Translations under genes and position numbers: made by a program
Notes under the pieces: model-generated
What the model was told of the DNA's origin: nothing
What the model saw: only the letters and a program-made list of their open reading frames with translations
Database searches by the model: none
Shown here: in pieces, positions 1-9,969 of the stretch
How positions within the stretch are numbered: the first letter of the stretch is position 1
Layout of the letters: the number at the start of each line of letters is the position of its first letter
Source: Uloborus plumipes
Lineage: Eukaryota; Arthropoda; Arachnida; Araneae; Uloboridae
Assembly (NCBI GenBank): GCA_038373865.1
Contig: JAXGGA010006582.1
Location: forward strand, 1-64,000
DNA: 64,000 bases
Direction of reading: 5' to 3'

Positions 1-591
1 GGAAAAAAAAACTTGCATTATCTGTTGCTCTTTTATTTCAGACATCATTAAATTTTAGCTTGCATAATAATTTTAGTTTTTAAAGGAAAAAAAACGAGCT
101 ACATCGAAGTAAGAAAAGTTGAAAAGTAATTAGACTCTTTGCTTCTGTTACCTATTGAAGGGAAAAATCGAATTCATTTTGCACGACCACTTTAAAATTA
201 GAAAACGAAAAAATGAGAGGAACGTATTTCGAATGGAAAAGCGATTTCCATTCGAAAAAAGATTTTTTTCTTAAAATCAAATCTCAATTTACAAAATAAT
301 TGTATTTGATCATCTTCTTGGAAAACTTTTTCCATAATAAGTATTCTGTAATAAAGGGAATGAAAAATTAAACGATGCCTTAAAAGTGATTAGGATCGGT
401 AATATTTCTGTGAATTCTCCACCCCTTGGTAGTTTTACTCAGACATTAATTTGCTTAACTTATAGACCGGAGTCCAACAGAGTAAATAAAACGAATCAGT
501 CAATTAGACTAGGCAGAATGATATATAAGTTGCTTTTTGTTTTTAATCCACTTGACTTCTTTACTTATTGTTTAATTTATTTTACTTGACT
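1..591. other. AT-rich DNA, nothing recognised
   Basis: No convincing coding, RNA or repeat signal was seen up to the TGGGTCATTTTCA terminus at 594. The only ORF (67 codons at 386-589) has AT-rich, low-complexity composition and no recognisable motif. Confidence 0.5.
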
Positions 592-1429
592 TATGGGTCA
601 TTTTCAAAATTTGCTTTCATTTGCTGTCCGGAGATTAAAAAGACGATCTTGAAGCATAACTTATATTTTAAATTCAATGCGAACAATTATTTTCTGCAAG
701 AAATACCCCCCAAAAAATTCTATCACTCAAAAAATTTTTGAATTTTTTTTGTTTATTTTTATATAAGTCTTTAAAAATGAGAATCAAGGCAAAAACGCTT
801 GTCCCTTTCCAATTTTCGCAAGTTCAACTATTTTTTTAACATACTTCATTGTATAAAAAAGTATACTATACAACAAATTATTTTCATATCTTGACTATTA
901 ATATATGATATTCCTAATAAATATTGACAATAGTAATTTTTTTCATTAAGAAATGTATGAATATATTTTGTCCGGCAGTTCTTGTCAAGTTCGTCACCCA
1001 AAGACTATTTTAGCTAAAAAAGGTATTTATTGCAGTCAAAAGATGGTAACACGTATTCAGTTAACCCATTAATGCCTGACATTTTTTTTTTCAACGATAC
1101 TTTGTATATGGGTACAACGATACTTTGTGTACTGGTTACAAATAGTGTTTGATGGACAGGAAAAATAGTTAAAAAATTATCATGTAAAAATTAAATTTTT
1201 TATTTAAGAAAGAAAAATCGTCCCTAAAAAGGGACGCTAGGCACCAGAGGGTACATACTTTTTTACCAAAATTTTTTTTCTGCCTACGATGTAATATTGA
1301 AAATGACAATTTATAAGAAGAAATAAAAGCAGCAATTAACATAAGCTGGGAAGTAGATTCAGAGAACAAGGAAATATTGGTGTTGTTGAGTATGAAAGTC
1401 AGCAAAGCATTTGTTCTGCAAACCAACGT

Positions 1430-2000
1430 ATTGCATTTGCTGCATTCCGATAAGCTCTTTTACTTCAATGGGCGCATCTTACCTGAGTCTTATTTAAAGC
1501 AATATAACAACTAGCCCCATAATACCTAATTCAATCCGGTACTCTTGAGCTCAATGCGCACAGCAGCTTCTAAAATAAAAATGAAGAGCGGCTACCACCA
1601 CTTTTTAGAGTGAATCAAAAACCGGTAGTTCCCGATATTTGATGCATGGGATCTTTTTCCCTATGCAACGATTGTTACTGAGCAACCATATATATTTGGT
1701 TCATCAATTTCAATTCCTTTTTTTTCGCTGTTGGACAATCGCTTAGCCTTTACAATAGGATGAACTCCATAAATATTCGATGCAATAGTTATGACATTGC
1801 TATTATTCCACCGAACCAACGTAATATTATTTTACCTGTCATCGACATTTATTCAAAACTTCCTCTCTTTTCTTTTTTAAACAACGTAACTTTAGTTCAT
1901 GAGCAATTTTTAATCCGATTCTTGCACAAAACCTTTCTGAGACAAATAATCACGTAGGAACGCAAGAGAAGTAAATAAATTGTCACAGTAGAGATCGAAA
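1430..2000 (-). pseudogene. decayed piggyBac transposase, C-terminal part
   Basis: Reading the minus strand in shifting frames gives fragments typical of piggyBac transposases: CDNLFTSL with its Asp codon at 1982-1984, matching the conserved catalytic-core motif around the second Asp; then NNSNVITIASNIYGVHP with KAKRLSNSEKK; then YRFLIHSKKWWQP; then YRIELGIMGLVV. The order matches the family: catalytic core followed by the C-terminal part. Several stops and frameshifts separate the blocks, and the motif carrying the third catalytic Asp is not recognisable, so the gene is dead. The N-terminal half was not found; the insertion at 2188 lies upstream of the remaining part. The family assignment rests on motif order and on the TTAA-flanked termini; a profile search would settle it. 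Confidence 0.7.
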
Positions 2001-2187
2001 GGCATTCTCGGGGAATTCTGAAATTAAATCTGCAACCCCCCCCCCTTTTCAAACAACAGACACATATGCAATCCTTGAATTCTTCATCAAGATGAAATGC
2101 TAAGCTTCTGGAAGAGCTTAGGGCTTCTTCAACAGTCAGACTAAACAATTATAGACACCTAATACATAATGGAAAAGTAATCAAATA

Positions 2188-3885
2188 GGGTGAGTTCTGG
2201 TAAGTGCGTACCCTTTTTTTCAAAGTTCATGTTCTCAAGGATGCTGCTCTGTTAAAAAATCATGTACACTCACAATTTTTTTTAGTTTACTTTCCAGATC
2301 CTTTACTAAGATTTTCAAGCATATAATATGTCAAATAAACCATAAGCATAGGTTTTGTGACCTGGTTTATGACACCTATTCTAAGGTACGCACTTTCCCT
2401 ACCTAGCGGGGTAAGTGCGTCCACCTTAAATTATGTGAATATGAGCAGGGAAAAACTTCTGGCACATCTTAAATATGTTAGGTAGTTGACTTGGGATAAT
2501 TCCTAATACTAGAGATCAGCACTTGCTTGCATGGATGAAACGCAATCAGTGACATCCCACGTGTCTTGCGAACAACTATGATTTGAAGATTGAGAGAGTT
2601 GTGTCTGTGAGTCTTCCTCTGTCCTTTTAATAAGACCAAGTGAGCAAATGTTAGTTGTTTTTCTTTAGTAATAATCACTCATAGTCTACATAGTTTATTT
2701 TGGTTTAATACATTAATCAGTCTGTGTTTAAGCCAGGGTTCGCACTTACCCCTTCTTAAATGTAAGATGAGACATGTGCGTCCAATAGCGTTGTTGTAAG
2801 TGCGTACCCCTGTGATTTTCTTTAATTCTATTTGTATGGTAGATCATTAGGTGACCTGAGTGAACACTTCTTTTTTTTTTCTTTTCTTCTTTTTTTCTTT
2901 TTTGAATAAATACGGTTTTAAAATATTTTTCTTATTAGAATGAGCAGCAGTAAGATAAAACACAAAATAAAGAGCAAAAAAAGAAATTAATTGATCATGA
3001 AATGATACTTGTACTTTTTTTCTTGTACATTGAAATAGTTTTCACAAGGTGTTCTTAATTTTCTTAAATATAATTTATTTATTACTCCACCTTCGTTTTT
3101 TGAATCAGTTGAATCCTTATTTAGTGTTTCACTTAATTTCATTGCTTCATTTGTCATTCTGGTTTAAATTAAGTATAGCTTATGATCGCTATTTTCAACG
3201 AAAAATTTACTAACTGATATCCAAAAGCCAATGTATTGCAGAGGTAATGAATAAAATTGAAATCTTATGCCGCATTCAATGTAAATATAAATACTTGATG
3301 GAAGTGACGTCGGATTTCTAATCGGCTTATAAAAGAGTTATAAGCAAAATTAAAGGTGAATTACGAAAGTCGGATTTTCTACGTAATGGTACACACTTGC
3401 CTCATCATAATAGTACGCATTTGCTTCGCATAATAGTACGCATATGCCTCATGATAGTGGTACGCACTTGCCCCATCATAATGGTACGCACTTACCCCAC
3501 CTTACTTCAGAGAAAGGGAAAGTGCGTACCGTCCTATAAACAAATTTTAGTTCGAGTATTTGATCAAAATACCCCATGTATGTTATTAGTGGCTATTACT
3601 CAAAAGAAACAACTTGTATTTCTTGACTTCAATTGCTTGGTATGACTACAAGAGAAACTGAAACAAAACCTTCTCAATCTTTACTTTAGAGTTTTTTTGA
3701 AGACATTTAAGTTGTCTCTGATTGTGTTTCGTCTATTGAATCCAGGCCTGAATTCTACCTATTGAAATTATCATTAGACAGTTACCTAACATAGTCGATG
3801 TGTTGCAGAAGCCATTTCAGGACAGTGTTCATATAATTCCCAGTGGACGCACTTACCCCGTGGACGCACTTACCAGAACTCACCC
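2188..3885. mobile_element. 1.7-kb TA-flanked non-autonomous DNA transposon, copy 1
   Basis: TA dinucleotides at 2186-2187 and 3886-3887 flank perfect terminal inverted repeats beginning GGGTGAGTTCTGGTAAGTGC. The element has no recognisable transposase. Its unusual feature is about 14 copies, in both orientations, of a motif close to GGTACGCACTTACC (for example 2199-2212, 2385-2398, 2409-2422, 2737-2752, 2794-2810, 3519-3533 and two at 3843-3877). A run of five at 3385-3500 forms a degenerate tandem array. A TA target suggests Tc1/mariner-type integration, but the superfamily is not proven. A close copy lies at 18260-19947. The ORFs inside (82 codons at 3397-3645, 66 codons at 2478-2678) are by-products of the repeat sequence. 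Confidence 0.85.
3385..3500. repeat. degenerate 23-24 bp tandem array inside the TA element
   Basis: Five consecutive units resemble GGTACGCACTTGCCTCATCA followed by TAAT, starting near 3388, 3412, 3434, 3457 and 3482. The array is also present in the second element copy near 19448-19562, so it belongs to the element. Confidence 0.8.
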
Positions 3886-4865
3886 TACAACGAATAATTA
3901 GTGTTTTAAAGAACTACATTTTTGAAATAGCTTTCTTTCAAAATTTACCTTGAGTATTTTTTGTAATTAGAAAAAAGAGAAAATATTTAAGAACGTTGTA
4001 TAATTAAGTTTATATATATTAATTAATTTAATTTAATTAGATTTTGAAAATAAAATAAGTTTTAAAAATGACAATTATTATCTGTTTTTCAGTCTAAAAA
4101 CATTTACTAACTTCTTTTGATATAAATTATAGATTCTAAGCAAGAAACCAGCAACGGTTAAACAATGCAGCCTTTGGTGCCTAGCGTCCCTTTTTAGGGA
4201 CGTTCTTAAATTGCTATAAAATCCTAAAAAAATTTAAAATTTTCAAAATTGCAAAAAAAGGTAAACTAAAACATCGATCGAAGTAGCACATATATCAAAC
4301 ACAGATAGATTTACTTGTTAATAACTTTAAAAACTTAGCTTTTTGTTCTTGAGATCGTGAACTATGTAATTTTTGATAAAGATCATAATCAAATGGCTAC
4401 AGATCACAGTTTACACCGGTTATGTGCTGAAATCTGTTAATACAGAATTGAAGCAATACCAAAGTAATAATTGAACACAATTATTTGGTTGAAATGTTAA
4501 TTTTTGGAAAATTCAGACTCACTTTTTGGACCGTCCCTAAAAAGGGACGCTAGGCATTAATGGGTTAATTTAACAAACTAGTGACGTAACTATTTCGTAC
4601 CATTTTGTTTTCCTGAGTCGAGAATTATTGCTGTGGCGTTTCACACACGATTTCTTCCAGGTGCGTATTTTTATTCTTGTCAAATATGTTACCAAAGATT
4701 TTAGTATTAATTTTTACTTTTTCTCAACTTTTACCCCGAAATACTGTTTATTATACAACTCAAAGAAAATGCATATTGTTGTTCAATTTTTAAATTCTAC
4801 AACCTAGCCATAATTGGACATTTTGGTTGAAATATTTTAAATTGTTCTGGAACCTGGATATAACG

Positions 4866-5035
4866 TAGGCTCGTCTTTTAGGGGGGGGGCAGGGGTGTCA
4901 TTCCCCCCCCCCTGGCTTTGAGAAATCAATGTACTTACATAAAAGTGGACGTGTGTTTTTTATGTTTTCCGATGAAATTACATTGTGTTTGGACCCTCTG
5001 CCCCCCCCCTGGAAAAACTTCAAATGACGGCCCTG
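4866..5035 (-). mobile_element. hAT-type MITE with poly-C/poly-G blocks, copy 1
   Basis: An exact 8-bp duplication ATATAACG (4858-4865 and 5036-5043) flanks the 170-bp unit. Its right end reads inward CAGGGCCGTCATTTG; the left end is the degraded TAGGCTCGTCTTTT. An 8-bp duplication with CAGGG ends is the usual hAT signature. The unit has runs of 7-10 G or C near both ends and no coding capacity. It is homologous, inverted, to 51058-51233. Confidence 0.8.
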
Positions 5036-5043
5036 ATATAACG

Positions 5044-6149
5044 GTAAAAATTTAATTACTTGTTCTTTTGAAATATTGAACCGTCACAATAAAACTACCG
5101 TCGGTATTGTTCTTTGTAATTTGACGTTTTCTGTCGCCAAGGCAAAAATAGCGTGATTTACCATTATAGTACTCAGATATATTAAGATAAAAACTACTCA
5201 TAAAACGCTATTTTGTAAACACGAAATATTTTTTCTTTAGTTTGGTTGTTATATAAATAAAGAAGCTATTATATATCTGGAGATTTTAAATAAAGAACAT
5301 TACTTCGGTATACTTTTAAAGTATCGTATTTCCACCAAACTTATATTTAAGAAATACTTTAACTTACACTTTTAAGCTATGGTTTATTTTTCAAAATAAA
5401 AATAAAGCCACTTTAAAGTTTACCGATCTCCGTTAAAGTGCTTACCGATGCATTATATATGTAAATATAGTATCTTTACCATATTTCAGACTTAAACCCC
5501 CTGATAGCATTATACGATAGCTATGAAGGGGCTTCTGATGATATGCTTGTAATTTACGAACTGAAGGCTCCTATCGCAGACTATTTGCATTTTAATGGTT
5601 TTTCACTTGTGCCTAGTCACTTGAAGTTTGTTTTTGGAATTGTTGCCTTTTTCTTTTCTTTGTTAATTTCAAAGACTTTTAATGGTTTCCTATTAAAAAC
5701 ATTTCACTGATAAAACTAATAAGTATGTTTAATAACGTAAAATATTTTATGTACTAACAAACCTGAATCACCACTTTCTTTGCCACTATATATGCTTTCT
5801 CTTCTTCTTCTTTCTTTTTTTGCTTTTAGGTTATCTAAAAGTTTTCATAGAAGCAAAAAGCATCCTGAATAATTAAAATATATGTTACCCTTTTTTGAAA
5901 TGGTTTGACACACAAACGTCTCGTATTCAAAGCCCCAGAATTTTATCTATTTTAAAGTGTCTTCAATATAACTCCCAATTTGAAAAATATGTGTCGCGAT
6001 TGAAAATCGAAATATTTGTATGTCACAGAAACGGAAGTAAAAAGGAAATCAGAAATAATAGTTCTTATGCTTCATGTAAGTTATTCCCAGTCGTAAAAAC
6101 AACATTATTTAGGTCAGCTTCAAAGTTAACTTTTTAGTCCCCTACTTCC
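5044..6149. other. AT-rich DNA, nothing recognised
   Basis: Only short ORFs are present (80 codons at 5895-6137, no motif). A short pyrimidine-rich run lies at 5797-5824. No inverted termini or coding signal were noticed. Confidence 0.4.
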
Positions 6150-6153
6150 TTAA

Positions 6154-6664
6154 CCCATTAATGCCTGACATTTTTTTTCCAAAGATATTTTGTATACTGG
6201 TTACGAACAGTGTTTAATGGACAGGAAAAATAATAAAAAAAATTACGTAAAAAATAATGTTTTTATTAAGGAAAGAACAATCATCCCTTAAAATTTACGA
6301 TAGACCCCAGAGGGTAAATACTTTTTAAACTAAAATTTTTTTCTGCCTACGATATAATATTTAAAAAGACATTTTATAAGAAGAAACAAAATCAGCAATT
6401 AACATAAACTGGGAAGCTGGGAGTAACTTTGAAAACTTAGCTTTTTTTCTTGAGATTGTGAACGATGTGATTTTTGATAAAGGTCATATTAAAACTGCTA
6501 CAGAACACACTTTACAATGGTTATGTGCTGCAATCTGTTAATAACGAATTGAAACAATACCAAGGTACTAATTGAACACTATTATTTGGTTGAAATATTC
6601 ATTTTGGGGAAACTCAGACCCTTTTTTGGACCGTCCCTAAAAAGGGACGCTAGGCATTAATGGG
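6154..6664. mobile_element. piggyBac deletion derivative (MITE)
   Basis: TTAA at 6150-6153 and 6665-6668 flanks the same CCCATTAATGCCT termini as the piggyBac element at 1065-4564. The left part matches about 1065-1350 of that element and the right part about 4315-4564, joined near 6420; the interior with the transposase is missing. One copy of GTCCCTAAAAAGGGAC is kept at 6633-6648. At 511 bp it is a typical internally deleted, non-autonomous derivative. Confidence 0.85.
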
Positions 6665-6668
6665 TTAA

Positions 6669-8546
6669 GGTAGTAACTCAAAAGTTCAGATCCTAGAATG
6701 AGCTGACTAGGGACGATCAATGCGTGTCTCCAGTACTGCCTCAAACTTTCATTTATCCTACACATTTTCAACCAACACTTGTCTGTAACGTAAAATATTT
6801 AACCTCGATTCTCGGAAATGCATTAAACTTCACTTTCATAGCACCATGCTTTTCGAAAAGGCCATATGGCACGAATATAAAAACATGCAGGTAATGTTTT
6901 TATTTTCAAGCAAATAAGAATATTCTTCTTCTAAAATTTCTATAAAATCTGCCACGCGATTCAATGGTAGATTTCGTGATGTTTAGGAATAAATGAGAAT
7001 AGACACTTTTTCTACAAGGTTTTGAGGGGTTATGTTTATTGCTTATGAGTTGTATTAGAAAGCATATCAGGAGTATGTTGTCCACTGGTGTGACAACAAC
7101 ACATATTTTGAGGTTTGTGGTTTCCTGGTTGATAAAATACGGCTTCCGTTTACAGAGACCCACTAAGATGGAAGTTCGATTTTGCTCAGAGCACGCGCGA
7201 TGAATGGAAGCACCATATATCAACAGAATTTTGATTTGAATCAAAATATTAACAACTGCTGGTTGTTATGAATTTGCCTTGAGAACTTGAAGGACATTTT
7301 GATCACGAAATATTTAACGTGTATCCCAGTCACCGTTATTGAACATTGAGGATCTTCGGCCGGGTGCCATTAAACCCGGAACTTTCCAGTTACAAGTCTA
7401 ACGACTAACTGTTTAGGCCACCAGGACTGATAAGGTTTTATAAACTGTTGTTGTAATGGTCAATAAAGAAACCGGAAATGTGGGGATTGTAAATTTAAAA
7501 ATTAAAGTTATACCCTTTACATTCTAATGATGTACATTTTAGCAAAATGTATGTATTTCCTAAGAGATACTAAGTGATTATTAAATTATAGTGAAAAATG
7601 AAAACAAAATACAGGTTATTGAATTTGGATCGTTCGAATTTGACGAACAGATTCCGAGTCCAGTTCTTTTCACAAGTAAAGTAATTGACGAATCTATCGT
7701 ATTGATACCGCGTTTTATGCAGCTTAACTTTCGTTAAAATTTCATTGTGTTTGAGCAGTACTTTTATGTCTAACAAAAATTAATAAACAAATAAATAAAT
7801 AAGTAAAAAGGATTGTAAATGAATAAATAAACAAAAAATAATTAGAAAATAAAATAAGTGAAATAAAAATTAAATTGATAAATGACATCACTGACGATCT
7901 TTTTGCATAGCCGGATATCAGATATTAAATTTTTAAAAAGTATATTATTTGCTTAACACCGTTATTCTCTTGTGAAAAAAATAGTAACGACAAGTATTAC
8001 ATTATTTTCTTTAGCAGGAACACACTGGAAATAACTTAAGAGCACATTGTAAATTTTAGCTACTTAGGCAAAAACATGAAAATCTTTTTGATAAAACAAC
8101 CGAGCCAGAGAAAAAATTACTTTTCAAAACTATTTTTTGAGAAAAAAAGCAGAGCGGCGAAACCCAAGAAGCACTTGTATAAATTGATACGAAATTATGG
8201 CTTCAGTTGTGTCAAGATATTTTTTAGTAAAAAATAAAACAATTGCATAATTTGGATCTGAAGGGCCTAAAAAATCTCTTGATTTGTCCTTACGGTTATT
8301 TTACTAAGGCTCTTCCCTTACAGCTCTATCTATACAATGTTTATGTGATTAGAAGAGCCCGGGAGAGATTTTAAAATTTGTCAATTATTCGTGGACGGAA
8401 AAAAAATCGAAAAAGTAATTTAAAATATTTATAGTTGAGCGGCTTTACATATGCTTTACTAAATATTTATTTTAAGAACACGATATTTGTAGGAAAAATG
8501 TATTTACACATCTTCAGCATGTCACGGGCAGAATAAACTTATACTC
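6669..8546. other. intergenic DNA with one unassigned 112-codon ORF
   Basis: The longest ORF runs 7244 to 6906 on the minus strand; it has no recognisable domain and no flanking splice or promoter evidence. A tRNA-like segment at 7357-7427 and an AAATAA-rich stretch at 7775-7870 are the only other landmarks. Confidence 0.35.
7357..7427 (-). repeat. tRNA-like segment, probable SINE head
   Basis: On the minus strand the sequence reads like a degraded tRNA: GGTGGCCTAAACAGTTAG resembles a D-arm/A box, GACTTGTAACTGG an anticodon arm (TGT, Thr-like), and CCGGG-TTTAATGGCA-CCCGG a T-arm with a 5-bp stem. The T loop lacks the canonical TTCGA, so a functional tRNA is unlikely. A tRNA-derived SINE fragment or tRNA pseudogene fits better. 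No SINE tail was identified. Confidence 0.45.
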
Positions 8547-8652
8547 GGGGAGTTTTTATTTCCCTGAATCATACAAAATTCTACGTGCTCATGGCTTAAT
8601 CTCATGCTTCGTTTGAATTTTGTATCATCGATGGGGAGATAAAAATAACCCC
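8547..8652. mobile_element. short hairpin MITE
   Basis: The two ends are inverted repeats of about 35 bp: the left arm starts GGGGAGTTTTTATTTCCC and ends CATACAAAATTC; the right arm begins GAATTTTGTATCAT and ends ATAAAAATAACCCC. Arms are imperfect. No target duplication was resolved. Confidence 0.55.
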
Positions 8653-9069
8653 AACCCCTTTCTTTGCCATAATATTTCTGTCCCTTTTTCCGCCTTTTAA
8701 CGCACTCGCTGATGACATTTATAAGATTTTTTTGTCAGCATTTTTTTATGCTTTAATGAAACTTGAGTATAATATTTCTTCAATTAGGGGGAAATTCTTG
8801 TGTGTGTTTGTGTGGGTGGTAGAAGAACATTGCGAAAGAAAATCCATTGTCATCAAATCTTTAGTGCAATGAAGCAGTTTTTTCTCAGTAAATAGTTCTA
8901 TGAGAGATTGCGTTAGAGGAGTTCTAAATTTGACAAATTGATAACTCCCCATTACTTTTATTGCACTTGATGCAACTTCAGGACTAACAAAAGCTTTTAG
9001 ATATTTGATTTTGACTTTGGCATGCGAAAATATGAAATACTGCTCGTAGCTACGACTTTGGACAAAATA

Positions 9070-9967
9070 CAGGGTGCGACGGAGAAACTTGCTGTTTTAA
9101 GAAGTCACTAAAGGAATCAATACTTCGTGTATCAGTTTATTTCTTTTTATAAGATATTTTACCTATTCTGAACTTTTATTTTAACTAGATTAAAAAATTA
9201 CGTCGGGTAAATGGCAGCCCCCACTAATAATGCACTGATCTACCCTAGATTTGAAAATTTGTTCCACTCTTGTGAGCATATGGACTGGGATGTTTGCGAT
9301 AGCACGCCGGATGTTGCTCTTCAGATTTTGCAGTGTTTGGCGCTTGTCGTTGTAAACGATCGATTTGAGATACCCTCATAAAAATAGTCGCAGGGTGTCA
9401 AATCAGGGGGCCGCGCCGGCCACGGTACGTCACCTCTCAAGGAGACGTTATTACTCAACTGTTGAACCGCAGCAAGTTTGTAGGGATGAAACTGGAGTTG
9501 GTTGTGAAGAATTCGTCTTAGTGCGCAATCAGAAATCCTCAGAGCATCATCGTGTTTACGCGCCGAACGAGTGGGAGACCGCAAAAATAACTCCCTCTCC
9601 TTCTCGACGTTTTCTGGAGTTCTGGAAATCGGTCGACGTCCTTTGCTTTTTTTTTTTTTTTTTGACACACTCGCACTTTCCCTGAATGTTTTTACCTACA
9701 AAACAGTCAATTTCCGGCCTGGAATGGGACCATGGGATGAATTTTGAGCCAAGTTCGGAAGTTGAGTGGTGAACACCGACAGATTATTTGAAAAGTAAGC
9801 CTCGGCGGCGAACGCTCGTTGCTCCTTTCTCCAACGCATGGCGACAACTAAATTGTGAGATAACAGAATTTCAGGACCCCTTCTTTAAAATGAGACCCTC
9901 CCCACTCCTTTCTGATCACGTTTTGCTAATTAGCATCCAATTAAAATAGTTTTTCTGACGCACCCTG
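9070..9967 (-). mobile_element. internally deleted mariner-like transposon
   Basis: TA at 9068-9069 and 9968-9969 flanks inverted termini reading CAGGGTGCGAC on the left and CAGGGTGCGTC on the right, with further agreement into GAAAAACT. The 898-bp body is clearly more GC-rich than its surroundings and contains a mariner-type transposase relic on the minus strand. TA target, termini and coding remnant agree on a Tc1/mariner element that lost the middle of its gene. Confidence 0.88.
9190..9839 (-). pseudogene. mariner-type transposase with internal deletion
   Basis: The minus-strand start at 9837-9839 opens MRWRKEQRAFAAEAYF, a typical N-terminal helix of this family. A poly-A run (plus-strand T run at 9645-9663) separates this from the second DNA-binding part, RPISRTPENVEKERELFL, SPTRSARKHDDALRISD and FHPYKLAAVQQL. 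The reading frame then jumps straight to VPWPARPPDLTPCDYF, the region around the last catalytic Asp, so the central catalytic domain is gone. After another frame change the C-terminus continues (KSNIRRAIANIPVHML, GGCHLPDVIF) to a natural stop at 9190-9192. The product would lack most of the catalytic triad; the element depends on transposase from elsewhere, if it moves at all. Confidence 0.85.
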
Positions 9968-9969
9968 TA

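Larger units (their letters stand above)
1065..4564 (-). mobile_element. piggyBac-family element with nested insertion
   Basis: The element lies between TTAA copies at 1061-1064 and 4565-4568, the hallmark target of piggyBac transposons. Both ends read inward as CCCATTAATGCCT, a 13-bp terminal inverted repeat. The palindromic motif GTCCCTAAAAAGGGAC occurs three times (1220-1235, 4186-4201, 4533-4548), probably as subterminal repeats. The body carries a decayed transposase on the minus strand (about 1430-2000) and is itself broken by a 1698-bp TA-flanked element at 2188-3885; without it the element is about 1.8 kb. The uninterrupted relative of the host element at 12.3-13.5 kb shows a single TTAA at the matching position, which supports the boundaries. 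Confidence 0.85.
594..4836 (-). mobile_element. TA-flanked DNA element, interrupted copy
   Basis: This is a copy of the non-autonomous element that is uninterrupted at 12333-13459, here in the opposite orientation. It begins at a TA (592-593) followed by TGGGTCATTTTCA. It matches the other copy through 1060, is broken by a piggyBac insertion at TTAA, and resumes at 4569. The match is lost after about 4836, so roughly 400 bp of the far end is missing or too diverged to see. No transposase is encoded. Shared landmarks include the tract around 984-1001 (degenerate GTCAAGTTCGT), the CAGTTAA insertion site, and the TTTTGGTTGAAAT block before 4836. Confidence 0.75.

Noticed and set aside
3385..3500. 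CRISPR-like array
   Set aside because: Units are degenerate, with no distinct spacers, inside a eukaryotic transposon present twice.
6906..7244. 112-codon minus-strand ORF as a gene
   Set aside because: No domain, no splice or promoter support, AT-biased composition; length is compatible with chance in 64 kb.
7357..7427. Functional tRNA-Thr
   Set aside because: T loop lacks TTCGA and stems are mismatched; a SINE head or pseudogene fits better.
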